From: Promicromonospora sp. Populi
GTDB lineage: Bacteria > Actinomycetota > Actinomycetes > Actinomycetales > Cellulomonadaceae
Length of the DNA: 64,000 bases
NCBI RefSeq assembly: GCF_041081105.1
Contig: NZ_CP163528.1
Location: 1,302,001 to 1,366,000 of the forward strand
Direction: 5' to 3'
Shown here: piece after piece, positions 1 to 12,928 of the stretch
How the letters are laid out: each line of letters begins with the position of its first letter
Position numbering within the stretch: the first letter of the stretch is position 1
Program-made: the position numbers and the translations under genes
Notes under the pieces: model-generated
What the model was told of the DNA's origin: nothing
The model's database searches: none
What the model saw: only the letters and a program-made list of their open reading frames with translations

Positions 1-1752
1 ACCGCCGGCGTCGAGATCACCACCGGCCCGCTGGGTCAGGGGCTGGCCTCCGCCGTCGGCATGGCGATGGCCTCGCGCCGCGAGCGCGGCCTGCTCGACC
101 CGGCCGCCGCCCCCGGTGAGTCGCCGTTCGACCACCACGTGTACGTCATCGCGTCCGACGGCGACCTGCAGGAGGGCGTGACCTCGGAGGCCTCGTCGCT
201 CGCCGGTCACCAGCAGCTCGGCAACCTGATCCTGATCTGGGACGACAACAAGATCTCGATCGAGGACGACACCAACATCGCGTTCACCGAGGACGTCCTG
301 GGGCGCTACGCGGCCTACGGCTGGCACACCCAGCGGGTGGACTGGACGTCGGGCGGCGAGGGCTACGCGGAGGACACCGACGCGCTGGCCGCCGCCATCG
401 ACGCCGCCAAGGCGGAGACCGGCAAGCCGTCCATCATCGCGCTGCGCACGATCATCGGCTGGCCGTCGCCCACCAAGCAGAACACGGGCGGCATCCACGG
501 CTCGGCCATGGGCGCCGACGAGGTCAAGGGCCTCAAGTCCGCGCTCGGCCTGGACCCGGAGGCGTCGTTCGTGATCGACGCCGACGTGCTGTCCTACACG
601 CGGTCCGTCGCGGAGCGTCAGGCCACGCAGCGTCAGGCCTGGGAGTCCGCCTTCGCGGCCTGGTCCGAGGCCAACCCGGCGGGCGCGACCCTGCTCGCGC
701 GGCTGCGCGCCCACGAGCTGCCAGCAGGCTGGACCGACTCGCTGCCCGAGTTCGAGGCGAGCGAGAAGGGTGTCGCCACCCGTGCGGCGTCGGGCAAGGT
801 GCTGACCGCCCTGGCGGACGTGCTGCCCGAGCTGTGGGGCGGCTCGGCCGACCTGGCCGGCTCGAACAACACGACGATGGACGGCGCGTCGTCGTTCGTG
901 CCTGCCGTGCACGCGACCAAGAAGTTCCCGGGCAACGAGTACGGCCGCACGCTGCACTTCGGCATCCGCGAGCACGCCATGGGCTCGATCCTCAACGGCA
1001 TAGTGCTGCACGGCCTGACCCGCCCCTACGGCGGCACGTTCCTGCAGTTCGCCGACTACATGCGGGCCTCGGTGCGCCTGGCGGCGCTGATGAGCATCCC
1101 CACCACGTTCGTCTGGACGCACGACTCGATCGGCCTCGGCGAGGACGGCCCGACACACCAGCCGGTGGAGCACCTCGCGGCGCTGCGAGCCATCCCGAAC
1201 CTCGACGTCGTACGCCCCGCGGACGCGAACGAGACCGCCTGGGCCTGGCGCGGCATCCTCGAGAACCGGGCCAACCCGGCCGGCATCGTGCTCACCCGGC
1301 AGAACGTGCCCACCTACCCGCGTGGCACCGACGGCTTCGGCGGCGCCGAGGGCACCCTCAAGGGCGGCTACACGCTCCTGGACACCGAGGGCACACCCGA
1401 CGTCGTCCTCGTGGGCACCGGGTCCGAGGTGCAGCTCGCCGTCGAGGCGCGCAAGCTCCTCGCCGCCGACGGCGTGCAGGCCCGCGTGGTCTCCATGCCC
1501 TCGCGCGAGTGGTTCGACAAGCAGGACGCCGCCTACCGCGAGTCGGTCATCCCGTCCGGAGTGAAGGCCCGCGTCTCGGTCGAGGCGGGCGTCGCGCAGG
1601 GCTGGCGCGAGATCGTCGGCGACGCCGGCCGCATCGTGTCGCTCGAGCACTACGGCGCGTCGGCCGACTACAAGACGCTCTACACCGAGTACGGCATCAC
1701 GGCCGAGGCGGTCGCCCAGGCCGCCAAGGAGTCGATCGAGGCCGCGTCCTGA
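1..1752 (+). CDS. tkt: Transketolase, 5' end cut by window
   Basis: Thiamine-diphosphate enzyme of the non-oxidative pentose phosphate pathway that moves two-carbon ketol units between sugar phosphates in the cytosol. The frame is open from base 1, and the first visible residues ([20 protein letters not shown]) are the transketolase pyrimidine/Mg site region, so the true start lies upstream. An ATG at 61 in this frame is internal and not a start. Visible motifs are the ThDP/Mg signature SDGDLQEG with a downstream Asn-Lys, the catalytic-glutamate segment FGIREHAMG, and [12 protein letters not shown] of the substrate site. Roughly the first 100 residues of a usual ~700-residue enzyme are missing. 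It leads an operon with tal, zwf, opcA and pgl; tal begins 40 bp downstream. Confidence 0.97.
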   Translation, partial: TAGVEITTGPLGQGLASAVGMAMASRRERGLLDPAAAPGESPFDHHVYVIASDGDLQEGVTSEASSLAGHQQLGNLILIWDDNKISIEDDTNIAFTEDVLGRYAAYGWHTQRVDWTSGGEGYAEDTDALAAAIDAAKAETGKPSIIALRTIIGWPSPTKQNTGGIHGSAMGADEVKGLKSALGLDPEASFVIDADVLSYTRSVAERQATQRQAWESAFAAWSEANPAGATLLARLRAHELPAGWTDSLPEFEASEKGVATRAASGKVLTALADVLPELWGGSADLAGSNNTTMDGASSFVPAVHATKKFPGNEYGRTLHFGIREHAMGSILNGIVLHGLTRPYGGTFLQFADYMRASVRLAALMSIPTTFVWTHDSIGLGEDGPTHQPVEHLAALRAIPNLDVVRPADANETAWAWRGILENRANPAGIVLTRQNVPTYPRGTDGFGGAEGTLKGGYTLLDTEGTPDVVLVGTGSEVQLAVEARKLLAADGVQARVVSMPSREWFDKQDAAYRESVIPSGVKARVSVEAGVAQGWREIVGDAGRIVSLEHYGASADYKTLYTEYGITAEAVAQAAKESIEAAS

Positions 1753-1792
1753 ACACGGCAGGACCACACGGACACGAGAGAGGAAGGGCACG

Positions 1793-2938
1793 ATGACCGA
1801 GAGCACGAGCACAAGCGAGAACGTCAGTCCCACCCAGCGGCTGTCCGAGGCGGGTGTCGCCATCTGGCTGGACGACCTGTCCCGTGAGCGCCTGCGCACC
1901 GGCAACCTGGCCGAGCTCATGACCACCAGGAACGTCGTGGGAGTCACCACCAACCCGACGATCTTCGCCGCCGCGCTCGCGCACGGCGACGCCTACGCCG
2001 GGACCCTGGCCGAGCTGGCCGGCTCCGACGTCGAGACGGCGGTCGAGCGCATCACCACCGACGACGTGCGCGACGCCGCCGACGTGCTGCGCCCCGCGTA
2101 CGACGCGAGCTCAGCCGTGGACGGCCGCGTGTCCATCGAGGTGGACCCGCGGCTCGCCCGCGACACCGGGGCGACCCAGACCACCGCCGTGCGGCTGTGG
2201 GAGACCGTCGGCCGGCCGAACGTGATGATCAAGATCCCCGCCACCGTCGAGGGCCTGCCGGCCATCACGGCCACCCTGGCGAAGGGCATCAGCGTGAACG
2301 TGACGCTGATCTTCTCGATCGACCGGTACCGGGCGGTGATGGACGCCTTCCTCGCCGGGCTGGAGCAGGCCAAGGAGGCGGGCCACGACCTGTCCGTCAT
2401 CGGCTCGGTGGCGTCGTTCTTCGTGTCCCGCGTGGACTCGGAGGTCGACAAGCGCCTGAACACGATCGGCACCGACGAGGCGCTCGCGCTGCGCGGCCAG
2501 GCCGCCATCGCGAACGCTCGGCTGGCCTTCGCGGCCTACGAGGAGGTCTTCTCGACCGACCGGTGGGCCGCGCTCAAGGCCGCCGGCGCCCAGCCGCAGC
2601 GTCCGCTGTGGGCGTCGACCGGCGTGAAGGACCCGAGCTACCGCGACACGATGTACGTGGACGAGCTTGTGGTGGCGGGTGTGGTCAACACGATGCCCGA
2701 GAAGACGCTCGACGCGTTCGCCGACCACGGCATCGTCCTGGCCGACACCGTCACGGGGTCGGGCGCGGAGGCCGCCGCGGTGATCGCGGCCATCGAGGCG
2801 CAGGGCATCTCCATCGACGAGGTGACGGCACAGCTGGAGGACGAGGGCGTGACGAAGTTCGAGGTCAGCTGGGACGAGCTCCTGACGACCACCAAGACGG
2901 GGCTCGACGGCGCCGGTGCAGGGGGCGGCGTCCGGTGA
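1793..2938 (+). CDS. tal: Transaldolase
   Basis: Transfers the dihydroxyacetone unit between sedoheptulose-7-phosphate and glyceraldehyde-3-phosphate through a Schiff base. At 381 residues it fits the long actinobacterial class. The Schiff-base lysine is Lys147 in the motif NVMIKIPAT, and the N-terminal VTTNPTIF segment is the usual TNPT signature. The start is an ATG preceded by AGAGAGGAAGG at 1777-1787. The stop codon overlaps the GTG start of zwf by four bases (GTGA), which indicates translational coupling. There is no sign of the glucose-6-phosphate isomerase fusion seen in some actinobacteria. Confidence 0.97.
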   Translation: MTESTSTSENVSPTQRLSEAGVAIWLDDLSRERLRTGNLAELMTTRNVVGVTTNPTIFAAALAHGDAYAGTLAELAGSDVETAVERITTDDVRDAADVLRPAYDASSAVDGRVSIEVDPRLARDTGATQTTAVRLWETVGRPNVMIKIPATVEGLPAITATLAKGISVNVTLIFSIDRYRAVMDAFLAGLEQAKEAGHDLSVIGSVASFFVSRVDSEVDKRLNTIGTDEALALRGQAAIANARLAFAAYEEVFSTDRWAALKAAGAQPQRPLWASTGVKDPSYRDTMYVDELVVAGVVNTMPEKTLDAFADHGIVLADTVTGSGAEAAAVIAAIEAQGISIDEVTAQLEDEGVTKFEVSWDELLTTTKTGLDGAGAGGGVR

Positions 2939-4497
2939 GGCCGGCAAAGATCGCGCAGGGCGTCAACCCCCTGCGCGACCCCCTCGACCTGCGGCTGCCC
3001 CGCATCGCGGGCCCGAGCGGCCTGGTGATCTTCGGCGTGACGGGCGACCTGGCACGCAAGAAGCTGATGCCCGCCGTCTACGACCTCGCCAACCGCGGCC
3101 TGCTCCCGCCGGGCTTCGCCCTGACGGGTTTCGCCCGGCGCGACTGGGCGGACCAGGACTTCGCGCAGGTGGTGCACGACGCCGTCAAGGAGCACGCCCG
3201 TACCCCCTTCCGGGAGGCCACGTGGCGCCAGCTCGCCGAGGGCATCCGGTTCGTGCAGGGCTCGTTCGACGACGACGCCGCGTTCGAGCGGCTTCGCGAG
3301 ACCGTCGAGACCCTCGACAAGGAGCGCGGCACCGGCGGCAACCACGCGTTCTACCTGTCGGTCCCCCCGGCGGCGTTCCCCGTGGTCTGCCGGCAGCTCG
3401 CCAAGCACGGGCTGTCGCGGCCCGACGACGACGCGGACGGCGACGGCGTGGACGCCTGGCGGCGGGTGGTCATCGAGAAGCCGTTCGGCCACGACCTGGC
3501 CAGCGCGCGCGAGCTCGACGCCGTCGTCTCCGAGGTCTTCGAGCCCGAGTCGGTGTTCCGCATCGACCACTACCTGGGCAAGGAGACCGTCCAGAACCTG
3601 CTGGCGCTGCGGTTCGCGAACACGATGTTCGAGCCCATCTGGAACTCGAGCTACGTGGACCACGTGCAGATCACGATGGCCGAGGACATCGGCATCGGCG
3701 GCCGCGCCGGCTACTACGACGGGATCGGCGCCGCGCGCGACGTCATCCAGAACCACCTGATCCAGCTCCTGGCGCTGGTGGCGATGGAGGAGCCCGTCAA
3801 CTTCGACGCCCCCGAGCTGCGCGCCGAGAAGATCAAGGTGCTCTCGTCCGTGCGCCTGCCGCGGGACCTCGGCAAGCACACCGCCCGCGGCCAGTACGAG
3901 GGCGGCTGGCAGGGCGGCGACGAGGTGCCCGGCTTCCTCGAGGAGGACGGCATCGCGAAGGACTCCACCACGGAGACCTTCGCCGCCGTCCGGGTCGACG
4001 TCGACAACCGCCGCTGGGCGGGTGTCCCGTTCTACCTGCGGCACGGCAAGCGCCTGGGCCGCCGGGTCACCGAGGTGGCAGTGGTGTTCAAGAAGGCGCC
4101 GCACCTGCCGTTCGAGTCGTCGCTGACGTCCGAGCTCGGCAACAACGCCCTGGTCATCCGCGTGCAGCCCGACGAGGGCGTCACCATGCGGTTCGGCGCC
4201 AAGGTGCCGGGCACGGCGATGCAGGTGCGCGACGTGACGATGGACTTCGGGTACGGGCACTCGTTCACCGAGTCCTCCCCCGAGGCCTACGAGCGACTCA
4301 TCCTGGACGTGCTGCTCGGCGACCCGCCGCTGTTCCCGACGCGGGAGGAGGTCGAGCTCTCCTGGAAGATCCTCGACCCGATCACGTCCTACTGGGCGCG
4401 CAAGGGCCAGCCGGAGCCGTACGCGTCGGGCACCTGGGGTCCGGCGTCGGCCGACGCCATGATGGAACGCGACGGCAGGACCTGGAGGCGACCATGA
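2935..4497 (+). CDS. zwf: Glucose-6-phosphate 1-dehydrogenase
   Basis: First oxidative step of the pentose phosphate pathway, oxidising glucose-6-phosphate to 6-phosphogluconolactone with NADP+ reduction. I place the start at the GTG overlapping the tal stop. This gives 520 residues and leaves an ordinary N-terminal extension before the Rossmann motif [11 protein letters not shown]. The active-site signature [13 protein letters not shown] is intact. The stop overlaps the opcA ATG (ATGA). OpcA, encoded next, is the known assembly and activity partner of this enzyme in actinobacteria and cyanobacteria. A longer reading frame starting inside tal exists but is not credible because it would overlap tal extensively. 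Confidence 0.96.
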   Translation: MRPAKIAQGVNPLRDPLDLRLPRIAGPSGLVIFGVTGDLARKKLMPAVYDLANRGLLPPGFALTGFARRDWADQDFAQVVHDAVKEHARTPFREATWRQLAEGIRFVQGSFDDDAAFERLRETVETLDKERGTGGNHAFYLSVPPAAFPVVCRQLAKHGLSRPDDDADGDGVDAWRRVVIEKPFGHDLASARELDAVVSEVFEPESVFRIDHYLGKETVQNLLALRFANTMFEPIWNSSYVDHVQITMAEDIGIGGRAGYYDGIGAARDVIQNHLIQLLALVAMEEPVNFDAPELRAEKIKVLSSVRLPRDLGKHTARGQYEGGWQGGDEVPGFLEEDGIAKDSTTETFAAVRVDVDNRRWAGVPFYLRHGKRLGRRVTEVAVVFKKAPHLPFESSLTSELGNNALVIRVQPDEGVTMRFGAKVPGTAMQVRDVTMDFGYGHSFTESSPEAYERLILDVLLGDPPLFPTREEVELSWKILDPITSYWARKGQPEPYASGTWGPASADAMMERDGRTWRRP

Positions 4498-5423
4498 TCA
4501 TCGACATGCCGGACACCACTACCAACCTGATCAACAAGCGGCTGGTGCGCCTGCGCGACGAGGGCGGCGCGGTAGCCCTCGGTCGGGTCCTCACTCTCGT
4601 GGTCCTGGCCGACGAGCGGGACGTGGAGGAGTCCGTCGAGGCCGCGAACGACGCGAGCCGCGAGCACCCGTGCCGGGTCATCGTCGTCGCCCCGGCGGCG
4701 AGCGGTTCCAACGCCCGCCTCGACGCCCAGATCCGGGTGGGCGGTGACGCCGGCGCCTCGGAGGTGGTGGTGCTGCGCGCCTTCGGTCCGCTCCTGGAGC
4801 GCACGGACACCCTCGTGATGCCGCTCCTGCTGCCCGACGCGCCGATCGTGGCCTGGTGGCCGCGGGAGGCGCCTGAGGTGCCGTCGCAGGACCCGGTGGG
4901 CGCCATGGCGGCCCGCCGGATCATCGACAGCACCATCGCCAAGAACCCGGCGGAGATGCTGGAGAACCTAGCCGGGACGTACGCCCCCGGGGACACCGAC
5001 CTCGCATGGGCCCGGGTCACCCTGTGGCGGGGGCTCATCGCGGCCGCCGTCGAGCAGCCGCCGTACGAGCCCGTGCTCTCCGTGTCGGTCGAGGGGCAGA
5101 AGCGGCACACGTCGCTCGACCTGCTCGCGGCCTGGCTCGGCACCCGGCTGAACTGCCCCGCCGAGGTGGTCCGCACGGACAGCGACGACGCGATCACCCG
5201 CGTGACCCTGGAGCGCAAGAGCGGGCCGATCGTGCTCGACCGCCCCGACGGCCGCACAGTCACCATCACGCAGCCGGGCAAGCCCGCACGCCGGATCGCC
5301 CTGCCGATCCGTGCGCTCAACGAGGCCCTGATCGAGGAGCTGCGCCGGCTCGACCCGGACGAGATCTTCGAGGAGACCCTCATCCGGGGCCTCAAGCACA
5401 TCACCACGCGGACAGCGGCCTGA
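4494..5423 (+). CDS. opcA: Glucose-6-phosphate dehydrogenase assembly protein OpcA
   Basis: Accessory protein needed for full activity or oligomerisation of glucose-6-phosphate dehydrogenase. It has 309 residues, a normal length for the actinobacterial family. The N-terminus begins [20 protein letters not shown] and the body contains the family segment LLLPDAPIVAWWPREAP. The ATG overlaps the zwf stop by four bases, and the TGA shares a base with the ATG of pgl, so zwf, opcA and pgl are probably translated as a coupled set. No catalytic motif is expected or seen. Assignment rests on sequence resemblance and the diagnostic position between zwf and pgl. Confidence 0.95.
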   Translation: MIIDMPDTTTNLINKRLVRLRDEGGAVALGRVLTLVVLADERDVEESVEAANDASREHPCRVIVVAPAASGSNARLDAQIRVGGDAGASEVVVLRAFGPLLERTDTLVMPLLLPDAPIVAWWPREAPEVPSQDPVGAMAARRIIDSTIAKNPAEMLENLAGTYAPGDTDLAWARVTLWRGLIAAAVEQPPYEPVLSVSVEGQKRHTSLDLLAAWLGTRLNCPAEVVRTDSDDAITRVTLERKSGPIVLDRPDGRTVTITQPGKPARRIALPIRALNEALIEELRRLDPDEIFEETLIRGLKHITTRTAA

Positions 5424-6226
5424 TGTCCGGCTCGGAGACGGGGCCCGGCCCGGCGGCCGGCCCCGGGTCCGGGGTGCGGCTCGTCGTCGTGCACCCCGAC
5501 AAGGAGGTGCTGGCGCAGGCAGCGGCCGCGCGGCTGCTGACGCGCATCCTGGACGTGCAGTCGGTCCGCTCCCCCGTGCACGTTGTGCTCACCGGTGGCA
5601 CGGTCGGCATCGCGTCGCTGGCGGCCGTGGCCGCCAGCCCGCTCGTGCCGGCCGTCGACTGGTCGGGGGTCCACCTCTGGTGGGGCGACGAGCGGTTCCT
5701 GCCGGACGGCGACCCGGACCGCAACGAGACGCAGGCCCGTCAGGCCCTGCTCGACGACCTGGTCGTCAACCACGGGCTCCCGGCGGCCAACGTCCACCCC
5801 ATGCCGGGCCCGACGTCGGTCGCGACTCCCGAGGAGGGCGCCGCGGTCTACGCGGCGCAGCTCGCGGAGCACGCACCGGCCGGCGCGGCGACCCCCGTGC
5901 CGGCGTTCGACGTCCTGCTGCTCGGCATGGGGCCCGACGGGCACGTCGCGTCCCTGTTCCCCGGCCACGACGGCCTGGCCGCCCAGGGCACGACGGCGGG
6001 CGTGCACGGCTCGCCCAAGCCGCCGCCCGAGCGGGTCTCGCTCACGTTCGACGCGATCCGGTCCGCCCGCGAGGTGTGGATCGTTGCGGCGGGGGCCGAG
6101 AAGGCCGGGCAGGTGGCCGCCGCGCTGGCGGGCGAGCCGGTGACGAAGGTGCCCGCCGCGGGCGCCGTCGGGCAGGCACGGACCCTGTGGCTGCTGGACG
6201 CGGAAGCGGCCGGCGCCAAGAAGTGA
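5423..6226 (+). CDS. pgl: 6-phosphogluconolactonase
   Basis: Hydrolyses 6-phosphogluconolactone made by zwf, completing the oxidative-branch steps encoded here. The 267-residue protein is of the NagB/DevB type, with the segments LTGGTVG, WWGDERFLPDGDPDRNETQA and LLGMGPDGHVASLFPGH typical of the family. The start ATG overlaps the opcA stop by one base (TGATG). The Gly/Pro-rich first ~20 residues are a low-complexity extension. It is the last gene of the operon and is followed by a strong hairpin terminator shared with the convergent rbpA. Confidence 0.95.
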   Translation: MSGSETGPGPAAGPGSGVRLVVVHPDKEVLAQAAAARLLTRILDVQSVRSPVHVVLTGGTVGIASLAAVAASPLVPAVDWSGVHLWWGDERFLPDGDPDRNETQARQALLDDLVVNHGLPAANVHPMPGPTSVATPEEGAAVYAAQLAEHAPAGAATPVPAFDVLLLGMGPDGHVASLFPGHDGLAAQGTTAGVHGSPKPPPERVSLTFDAIRSAREVWIVAAGAEKAGQVAAALAGEPVTKVPAAGAVGQARTLWLLDAEAAGAKK

Positions 6227-6253
6227 CCGCACAGCGGAACTGACAACACAGCG

Positions 6254-6308
6254 GTGAAGCAGAGCGCCTGCCCCGGTCGACCCGACCGGGGCAGGCGCTC
6301 TGCTTCAC
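6254..6308. terminator. Bidirectional terminator between pgl and rbpA
   Basis: A perfect 25-bp inverted repeat (6254-6278 with 6284-6308) around a 5-base loop, placed between the stops of two convergent genes. A run of seven A (6317-6323) follows it on the plus strand. On the minus strand this A run reads as T but lies upstream of the hairpin. The structure is seen directly; termination is inferred from position and symmetry. Confidence 0.88.
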
Positions 6309-6324
6309 CACACTGCAAAAAAAG

Positions 6325-6687
6325 TTAGCTTGCTACGCGTCCGCCACGGCGGATCCGCAGTGCCTCCAGCGCCTCCTCCAGGAGGGCGGCGCCGTCCTCC
6401 TCGGACCGGCGCTCCTTCACGTAGGCAAGGTGCGTCTTGTACGGCTCGTTCCGCACGGGAGCCGGCGGATTGACCGGATCCATCCCTGCGGGGAACCCGC
6501 AACGGGGGCAGTCCCACTGCGTGGGAGCCTCCACGTCCTCGCCCACCGAGAAGCTCGGTGCTGTCTCGTGCCCGTTGGCACACCAGTAAGAAACCCGGAT
6601 ACGTGGCGCAGTGTCGCCGCGCTCCGTCTCCCCGAGGGGGCCTGCACCTACCCTGCTCCCCCGAATCGCATGACCACCTGATGCCAC
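6325..6687 (-). CDS. rbpA: RNA polymerase-binding protein RbpA
   Basis: Actinobacterial transcription factor that binds the principal sigma factor and core RNA polymerase and stabilises the open complex. It has 120 residues, starting at a GTG with GAGGGGA upstream. The N-terminus is the conserved MASGGHAIRGSRVGAG, the zinc-ribbon-like centre carries YWCANGHET and WDCPRCGFPAG, and the sigma-interacting C-terminal part contains PPRNEPYKTHLAYV-like residues (here PVRNEPYKTHLAYV). The acidic C-terminal helix ends in an Arg-rich tail. It lies downstream of secG, with 53 bp between them, and ends at the hairpin shared with pgl. Confidence 0.96.
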   Translation of the reverse strand: MASGGHAIRGSRVGAGPLGETERGDTAPRIRVSYWCANGHETAPSFSVGEDVEAPTQWDCPRCGFPAGMDPVNPPAPVRNEPYKTHLAYVKERRSEEDGAALLEEALEALRIRRGGRVAS

Positions 6688-6740
6688 GTCTGTCGTCCCC
6701 TCTGTGTGTGGCCGTCAGCCGCTGGCCGCTTGGCGACCGG

Positions 6741-6983
6741 TCAGCTGACCCGCTGGATGAGCCCGAGCAGCACGATCACCACGGCCCACACCAGGGCGAA
6801 GCCAACGGTGATGCGGTTGAGGTTCCGCTCGGCCACGCCGGACGAACCGGCGCCCATCGAGATACCGCCACCGAACATGTCAGACATCCCGCCACCCTTG
6901 CCCTTGTGGAGCAGGATGAGCATGGTCAAGAAGCCGCTGGTCAGGACCAGCAGGACCAGAAGGATGATGCGGAGCGCGTCCAC
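6741..6983 (-). CDS. secG: Preprotein translocase subunit SecG
   Basis: Small integral-membrane subunit of the SecYEG translocon. I chose the GTG at 6983 because a GAGGA sequence lies about nine bases upstream and the product then begins VDALRIILLVLL, directly in the first membrane helix. An ATG at 7040 would add 19 polar residues with no counterpart in SecG. The 80-residue product has two hydrophobic helices flanking a Gly/Ser-rich linker (GKGGGMSDMFGGG, then SSGVAERNLNRIT), the classical SecG pattern. The gap-pgk-tpiA-secG order is common in actinobacteria. Confidence 0.94.
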   Translation of the reverse strand: MDALRIILLVLLVLTSGFLTMLILLHKGKGGGMSDMFGGGISMGAGSSGVAERNLNRITVGFALVWAVVIVLLGLIQRVS

Positions 6984-7198
6984 GAGTTCACGTCCTCGGT
7001 TGTAGGTGTACCGGGTGTTTCCCGGCGGCGGATCGGTCAAGAGTAAGCGAGACGCACCTCACAGTGCGAACCACCTGTTCAGGACTCCATGCAGCAAGCG
7101 ATAGAGCCGTGAGCAGCGGTCACACCTGGAACATCACGCCCGAGCGAGAGTACATCAGCCAGATTGCGAGACGGTCTCAGCCCCGCGATGTCAGCCAT

Positions 7199-7263
7199 TG
7201 GTTGTGGGCGCGACCGTTGCGACCAACCGCCCGTTCTAGGCGCAACGATCGCGCCCACAACCA
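7199..7263 (-). terminator. Hairpin after tpiA
   Basis: Inverted repeat with 23-base arms (7199-7221 and 7241-7263), one mismatch and a 19-base loop, starting 9 bp beyond the tpiA stop. No T-tract follows, so it may be a GC-rich terminator or a stabilising 3' structure that lowers transcription into secG. The region 6984-7198 between it and secG holds no gene I can support. Confidence 0.7.
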
Positions 7264-7271
7264 CTGGAGAA

Positions 7272-8066
7272 TCAGGCCGTTACGTGGGACTGGTAGCGGG
7301 CAATTCTCGCGAACTCTTCCGGGTCCAGGCTCGCGCCGCCGACCAGGGCGCCGTCGACGTCGGGCTGCGCCATGATCTGCGCGACGTTGCCCGACTTCAC
7401 CGAGCCGCCGTACAGCACCCGCACGCCCGCGGCGACGTCGGCGCCGCACAGCTCGCCGAGCACGCGGCGGATCGCGCCGCACACCTCCTGCGCGTCCTCC
7501 GGGGTGGCGACCTCGCCGGTGCCGATGGCCCAGACGGGCTCGTAGGCGACGACGATCTGCGCGACCTGCTCGGCCGGGACGTCCGCCAGCGCGGCCTCGA
7601 CCTGCGCCAGCGTGTAGGACACCTGGTCGCCGGCCTTACGGACCTCCAGGCCCTCGCCGACGCACAGGATCGGGGTCAGGCCGTGGGCGAAGGCGGCACG
7701 CACCTTGGCGTTCACGACGTCGTCGGTCTCCGCGTGGTGCTCGCGCCGCTCCGAGTGCCCGATCGCCACGTAGGTGCAGCCCAGCTTCGACAGCATCGCC
7801 CCGGAGACCTCACCGGTGTACGCGCCGGACTCGTGCTTGGAGAGATCCTGGGCGCCGTAGACGAGCTCCAGCTTGTCGCCGTCGACGAGCGTCTGCACCG
7901 ACCGCAGGTCGGTGAACGGCGGCAGCACCGCCACCTCGACCGCCTGGTAGTCGTGCTTGGCGTCCTTCAGGGACCAGGAGAGCTTCTGGACCGTGCTGAT
8001 CGCCTGCTGGTGGTCCAGGTTCATCTTCCAGTTGCCCGCCATCAGGGGCGTGCGGGTGGTAGCCAC
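7272..8066 (-). CDS. tpiA: Triosephosphate isomerase
   Basis: Interconverts dihydroxyacetone phosphate and glyceraldehyde-3-phosphate in glycolysis and gluconeogenesis. The 264-residue TIM barrel has the full catalytic set: Lys14 in GNWKMN, His104 in AIGHSERRE and Glu176 in [11 protein letters not shown], with the phosphate-binding YGGSVKSGN near the C-terminus. Translation starts at a GTG preceded by AAGGAAG. It is 37 bp downstream of pgk and presumably cotranscribed with gap and pgk. Confidence 0.97.
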   Translation of the reverse strand: MATTRTPLMAGNWKMNLDHQQAISTVQKLSWSLKDAKHDYQAVEVAVLPPFTDLRSVQTLVDGDKLELVYGAQDLSKHESGAYTGEVSGAMLSKLGCTYVAIGHSERREHHAETDDVVNAKVRAAFAHGLTPILCVGEGLEVRKAGDQVSYTLAQVEAALADVPAEQVAQIVVAYEPVWAIGTGEVATPEDAQEVCGAIRRVLGELCGADVAAGVRVLYGGSVKSGNVAQIMAQPDVDGALVGGASLDPEEFARIARYQSHVTA

Positions 8067-8103
8067 GTTTTCTTCCTTCTTTTCGTCAGATACGACAGGT
8101 CGG

Positions 8104-9303
8104 TCAGTCGGCGAGGACGGTCAGGCCGGGGAGCTCCTTGCCCTCCAGCAGCTCCAGGCTGGCGCCGCCGCCGGTGGAGATGTGGCTGAACCCGGCCTCG
8201 TCGAAGCCGAGCGCACGCACGGCCGCTGCCGAGTCACCGCCGCCCACGATCGAGAAGGCGCCCGCGGCCGTCGCGTCGATGATGCCCTGCGCCACGGCCT
8301 TGGTGCCCGCGGCGAACGCCTCGAACTCGAAGACGCCCATGGGACCGTTCCAGGCGATGGTCTTGGCGTCGGCGAGCTTCTGCGCGAACAGCTTGCCCGA
8401 CTCCGGGCCGATGTCGAGCCCCATGGTGCCGTCCGGGATCGCGTCCGCGGCGACGGTCCGGTGCGCCGCGTCCGCGGCGAAGGAGTCCGCCGCGACGATG
8501 TCGACCGGCAGCACGATCTCGACGCCGTTCTCCTCCGCCGAGGCGAGGTAGCCCTTGACGGCCTCGACCTGGTCGGTCTCCAGCAGGCTGTTGCCCACCG
8601 ACAGGCCCTTGGCCGCGAGGAACGTGAAGACCATGCCGCCGCCGATGAGCAGGCGGTCGGCCTTGGTCAGGAGGTTCGCGATGACGCCGAGCTTGTCGGA
8701 CACCTTGGAGCCGCCGAGCACCACGGCGTAGGGGCGCTCCGGGTCGCCGGTCGCCTTCGACAGCGACTCGACCTCGTTCAGTACCAGGTCACCGGCCGCG
8801 GCAGGCAGCACCTGCGCGACGTCGTACACCGACGCCTGCTTGCGGTGCACCACACCGAAGCCGTCCGAGACGAACGCGTCCGCGAGCTGCGCGAGCTCAC
8901 CGGCGAGCTCGGCGCGCTCGGCGTCGACCTTCGAGGTCTCGCGCGCGTCGAACCGGACGTTCTCCAGGAGGGCGACCTGGCCGTCGGCCAGGGCCTCGAC
9001 CGTCGCCTTCGCCGACGGGCCGACGAGGTCCTCGGCGAGCGGGACGTCCTGGCCGAGCAGCTCGCCCAGGCGGGCCGCGACGGGCGCGAGGGAGTACTGG
9101 GGGTCCGGCGTGCCCTTGGGGCGGCCGAGGTGCGCCAGCACGACGACGCGGGCACCGGCACCGGTCAGCCGCTGCAGCGTGGGCAGCGCGGCGCGGATGC
9201 GGCCGTCGTCCGTGATGGTCGTCCCGTCGAGCGGCACGTTGAAGTCGGAGCGGACCAGGACGCGCTTGCCGCGCAGGTCGCCGAGGGAGTCGATGGTCTT
9301 CAT
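8104..9303 (-). CDS. pgk: Phosphoglycerate kinase
   Basis: Makes ATP from 1,3-bisphosphoglycerate, the substrate delivered by the upstream gap product. It has 399 residues, a standard length. The N-terminal signature [14 protein letters not shown], the substrate-helix segment [11 protein letters not shown], and the nucleotide-site motifs GGGMVFTFL and [12 protein letters not shown] are all present. The ATG has GGAGAG immediately upstream. The 130 bp between gap and pgk contains a perfect hairpin that may modulate read-through or mRNA stability. Confidence 0.97.
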   Translation of the reverse strand: MKTIDSLGDLRGKRVLVRSDFNVPLDGTTITDDGRIRAALPTLQRLTGAGARVVVLAHLGRPKGTPDPQYSLAPVAARLGELLGQDVPLAEDLVGPSAKATVEALADGQVALLENVRFDARETSKVDAERAELAGELAQLADAFVSDGFGVVHRKQASVYDVAQVLPAAAGDLVLNEVESLSKATGDPERPYAVVLGGSKVSDKLGVIANLLTKADRLLIGGGMVFTFLAAKGLSVGNSLLETDQVEAVKGYLASAEENGVEIVLPVDIVAADSFAADAAHRTVAADAIPDGTMGLDIGPESGKLFAQKLADAKTIAWNGPMGVFEFEAFAAGTKAVAQGIIDATAAGAFSIVGGGDSAAAVRALGFDEAGFSHISTGGGASLELLEGKELPGLTVLAD

Positions 9304-9365
9304 GAGCTCTCCAGATCGGGGTCCGGCAGCGAAGGTTGTTCGCCGGACGGGCTGTCGTTACATGA

Positions 9366-9409
9366 CGACGTCCGCGTGCGCCGGCTGGCCGATGCGCACG
9401 CGGACGTCG
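9366..9409 (-). terminator. Hairpin between gap and pgk
   Basis: A perfect 16-bp inverted repeat (9366-9381 with 9394-9409) around a 12-base loop, 25 bp after the gap stop and 62 bp before the pgk start. There is no T-tract on the minus strand. It could be a partial terminator or an mRNA-processing and stability element that allows gap to exceed pgk expression. The structure is seen; the function is inferred. Confidence 0.6.
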
Positions 9410-9433
9410 GGGTTCACGTCAGGACGAGGGTGG

Positions 9434-10743
<1,310 letters not shown>

Positions 10744-11724
10744 TCACAGGTCGAGCAGGTCCGCGGGGAGCCCGGCCTCGGTGTCTGGGATACCCAGCTC
10801 AAGAGCGCGCTTGTCCGCGGTCGACAGCAGCCGGCGGATCCGGCCCGCCACGGCGTCCTTCGACAGCTGCGGCTCGGCCAGGCGGCCCAGCTCCTCGAGC
10901 GACGCCTGCTTGTGCGCGAGCCGCAGCTCGCCGGCCTGGCGCAGGTGCTCCGGCAGCTCGTCGCCCAGGATCTCGAAGGCCCGCTGGACGCGCGCACCCG
11001 CCGCGACGGCGGCGCGGGCGGAGCGGCGCAGGTTCGCGTCGTCGAAGTTCGCCAGACGGTTGGCGGTGCCGCGCACCTCGCGGCGCTCCCGGCGCTCCTC
11101 CCAGACCTTGAGGGTCTCGGGCGCGCCGACGCGCTCCAGCATCCGCCCGATGGAGTCGCCGTCGCGGATGACCACGCGGTCGATCCCGCGCACCTCGCGG
11201 GACTTCGCAGCGACGCCCAGCCGGCGGGCCGCACCGACGAGCGCGAGCGCCGCCTCCGGCCCGGGGCTGGTCACTTCGAGCGCCATGGAGCGGCCGGGTT
11301 CGGTCAGGGAGCCGTGCGCCAGGAAGGCGCCGCGCCACACGGCCTCGGCCTCCTGCACCCCGGCGGACACGACCTCGGGCGCAAGTCCGCGGACGGGGCG
11401 GCCGCGGGCGTCGAGGAGGCCGGTCTGGCGGGCGAGCGACTCGCCCTCGCGCACCACGCGCACCACGAACCGCGAGCTCTTCCGCAGGCCACCGGCCTGG
11501 ACGACGATGAGCTCGCTCGTGTGCCCGTACAGGTCGTGGATGGCATGCCGCAGCCGGGTGGCCCCCGCCTCGGTGTCGAGCTCAGCCTCGATCACGACCC
11601 GACCGGAGATGATGTGGAGCCCGCCGGAGAACCTCAGCGTCGCGGAGACCTCGGCCTTGCGGCACGACGTCTTCGCCACCCTCACCCGCGCGAGCTCCTC
11701 CTTGACCTGTCCCGTGAGCGCCAT
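10744..11724 (-). CDS. whiA: DNA-binding protein WhiA
   Basis: Regulator with a degenerate LAGLIDADG homing-endonuclease fold and a C-terminal helix-turn-helix. In Streptomyces it works with WhiB in sporulation septation; in non-sporulating actinobacteria it is conserved with roles linked to division. The 326-residue product starts [14 protein letters not shown], contains FSGGLHI and [22 protein letters not shown] of the LAGLIDADG-like region, and ends in the DNA-binding part ([25 protein letters not shown]). Its usual neighbours rapZ and yvcK are here displaced about 8.5 kb upstream by an accessory block. Confidence 0.95.
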   Translation of the reverse strand: MALTGQVKEELARVRVAKTSCRKAEVSATLRFSGGLHIISGRVVIEAELDTEAGATRLRHAIHDLYGHTSELIVVQAGGLRKSSRFVVRVVREGESLARQTGLLDARGRPVRGLAPEVVSAGVQEAEAVWRGAFLAHGSLTEPGRSMALEVTSPGPEAALALVGAARRLGVAAKSREVRGIDRVVIRDGDSIGRMLERVGAPETLKVWEERRERREVRGTANRLANFDDANLRRSARAAVAAGARVQRAFEILGDELPEHLRQAGELRLAHKQASLEELGRLAEPQLSKDAVAGRIRRLLSTADKRALELGIPDTEAGLPADLLDL

Positions 11725-11837
11725 GGCGTCATCCTGCCATGGTCACGCCCACGGCATCCCGGTGGAATCGCGGATACTCGGGCGAAATGTCCCGGCGTGT
11801 CGCCACATGGGTCCTTCGGCCTGCAAGAATGCGTCCT

Positions 11838-12776
<939 letters not shown>

Positions 12777-12928
12777 GTCAGTCCTCCCGGTCGGGGTGCC
12801 TGCTGGCGCGGGCATCGGCCCCCACCGGTACAGGACGGGCGGGCGGCCGTTTTGGTTGCCCCCGGCAGCGGGTGAAGTCGCGGCGCCAAGCCCCGATCTC
12901 ATACCCAGCCAAACCAATACGCATTGGA

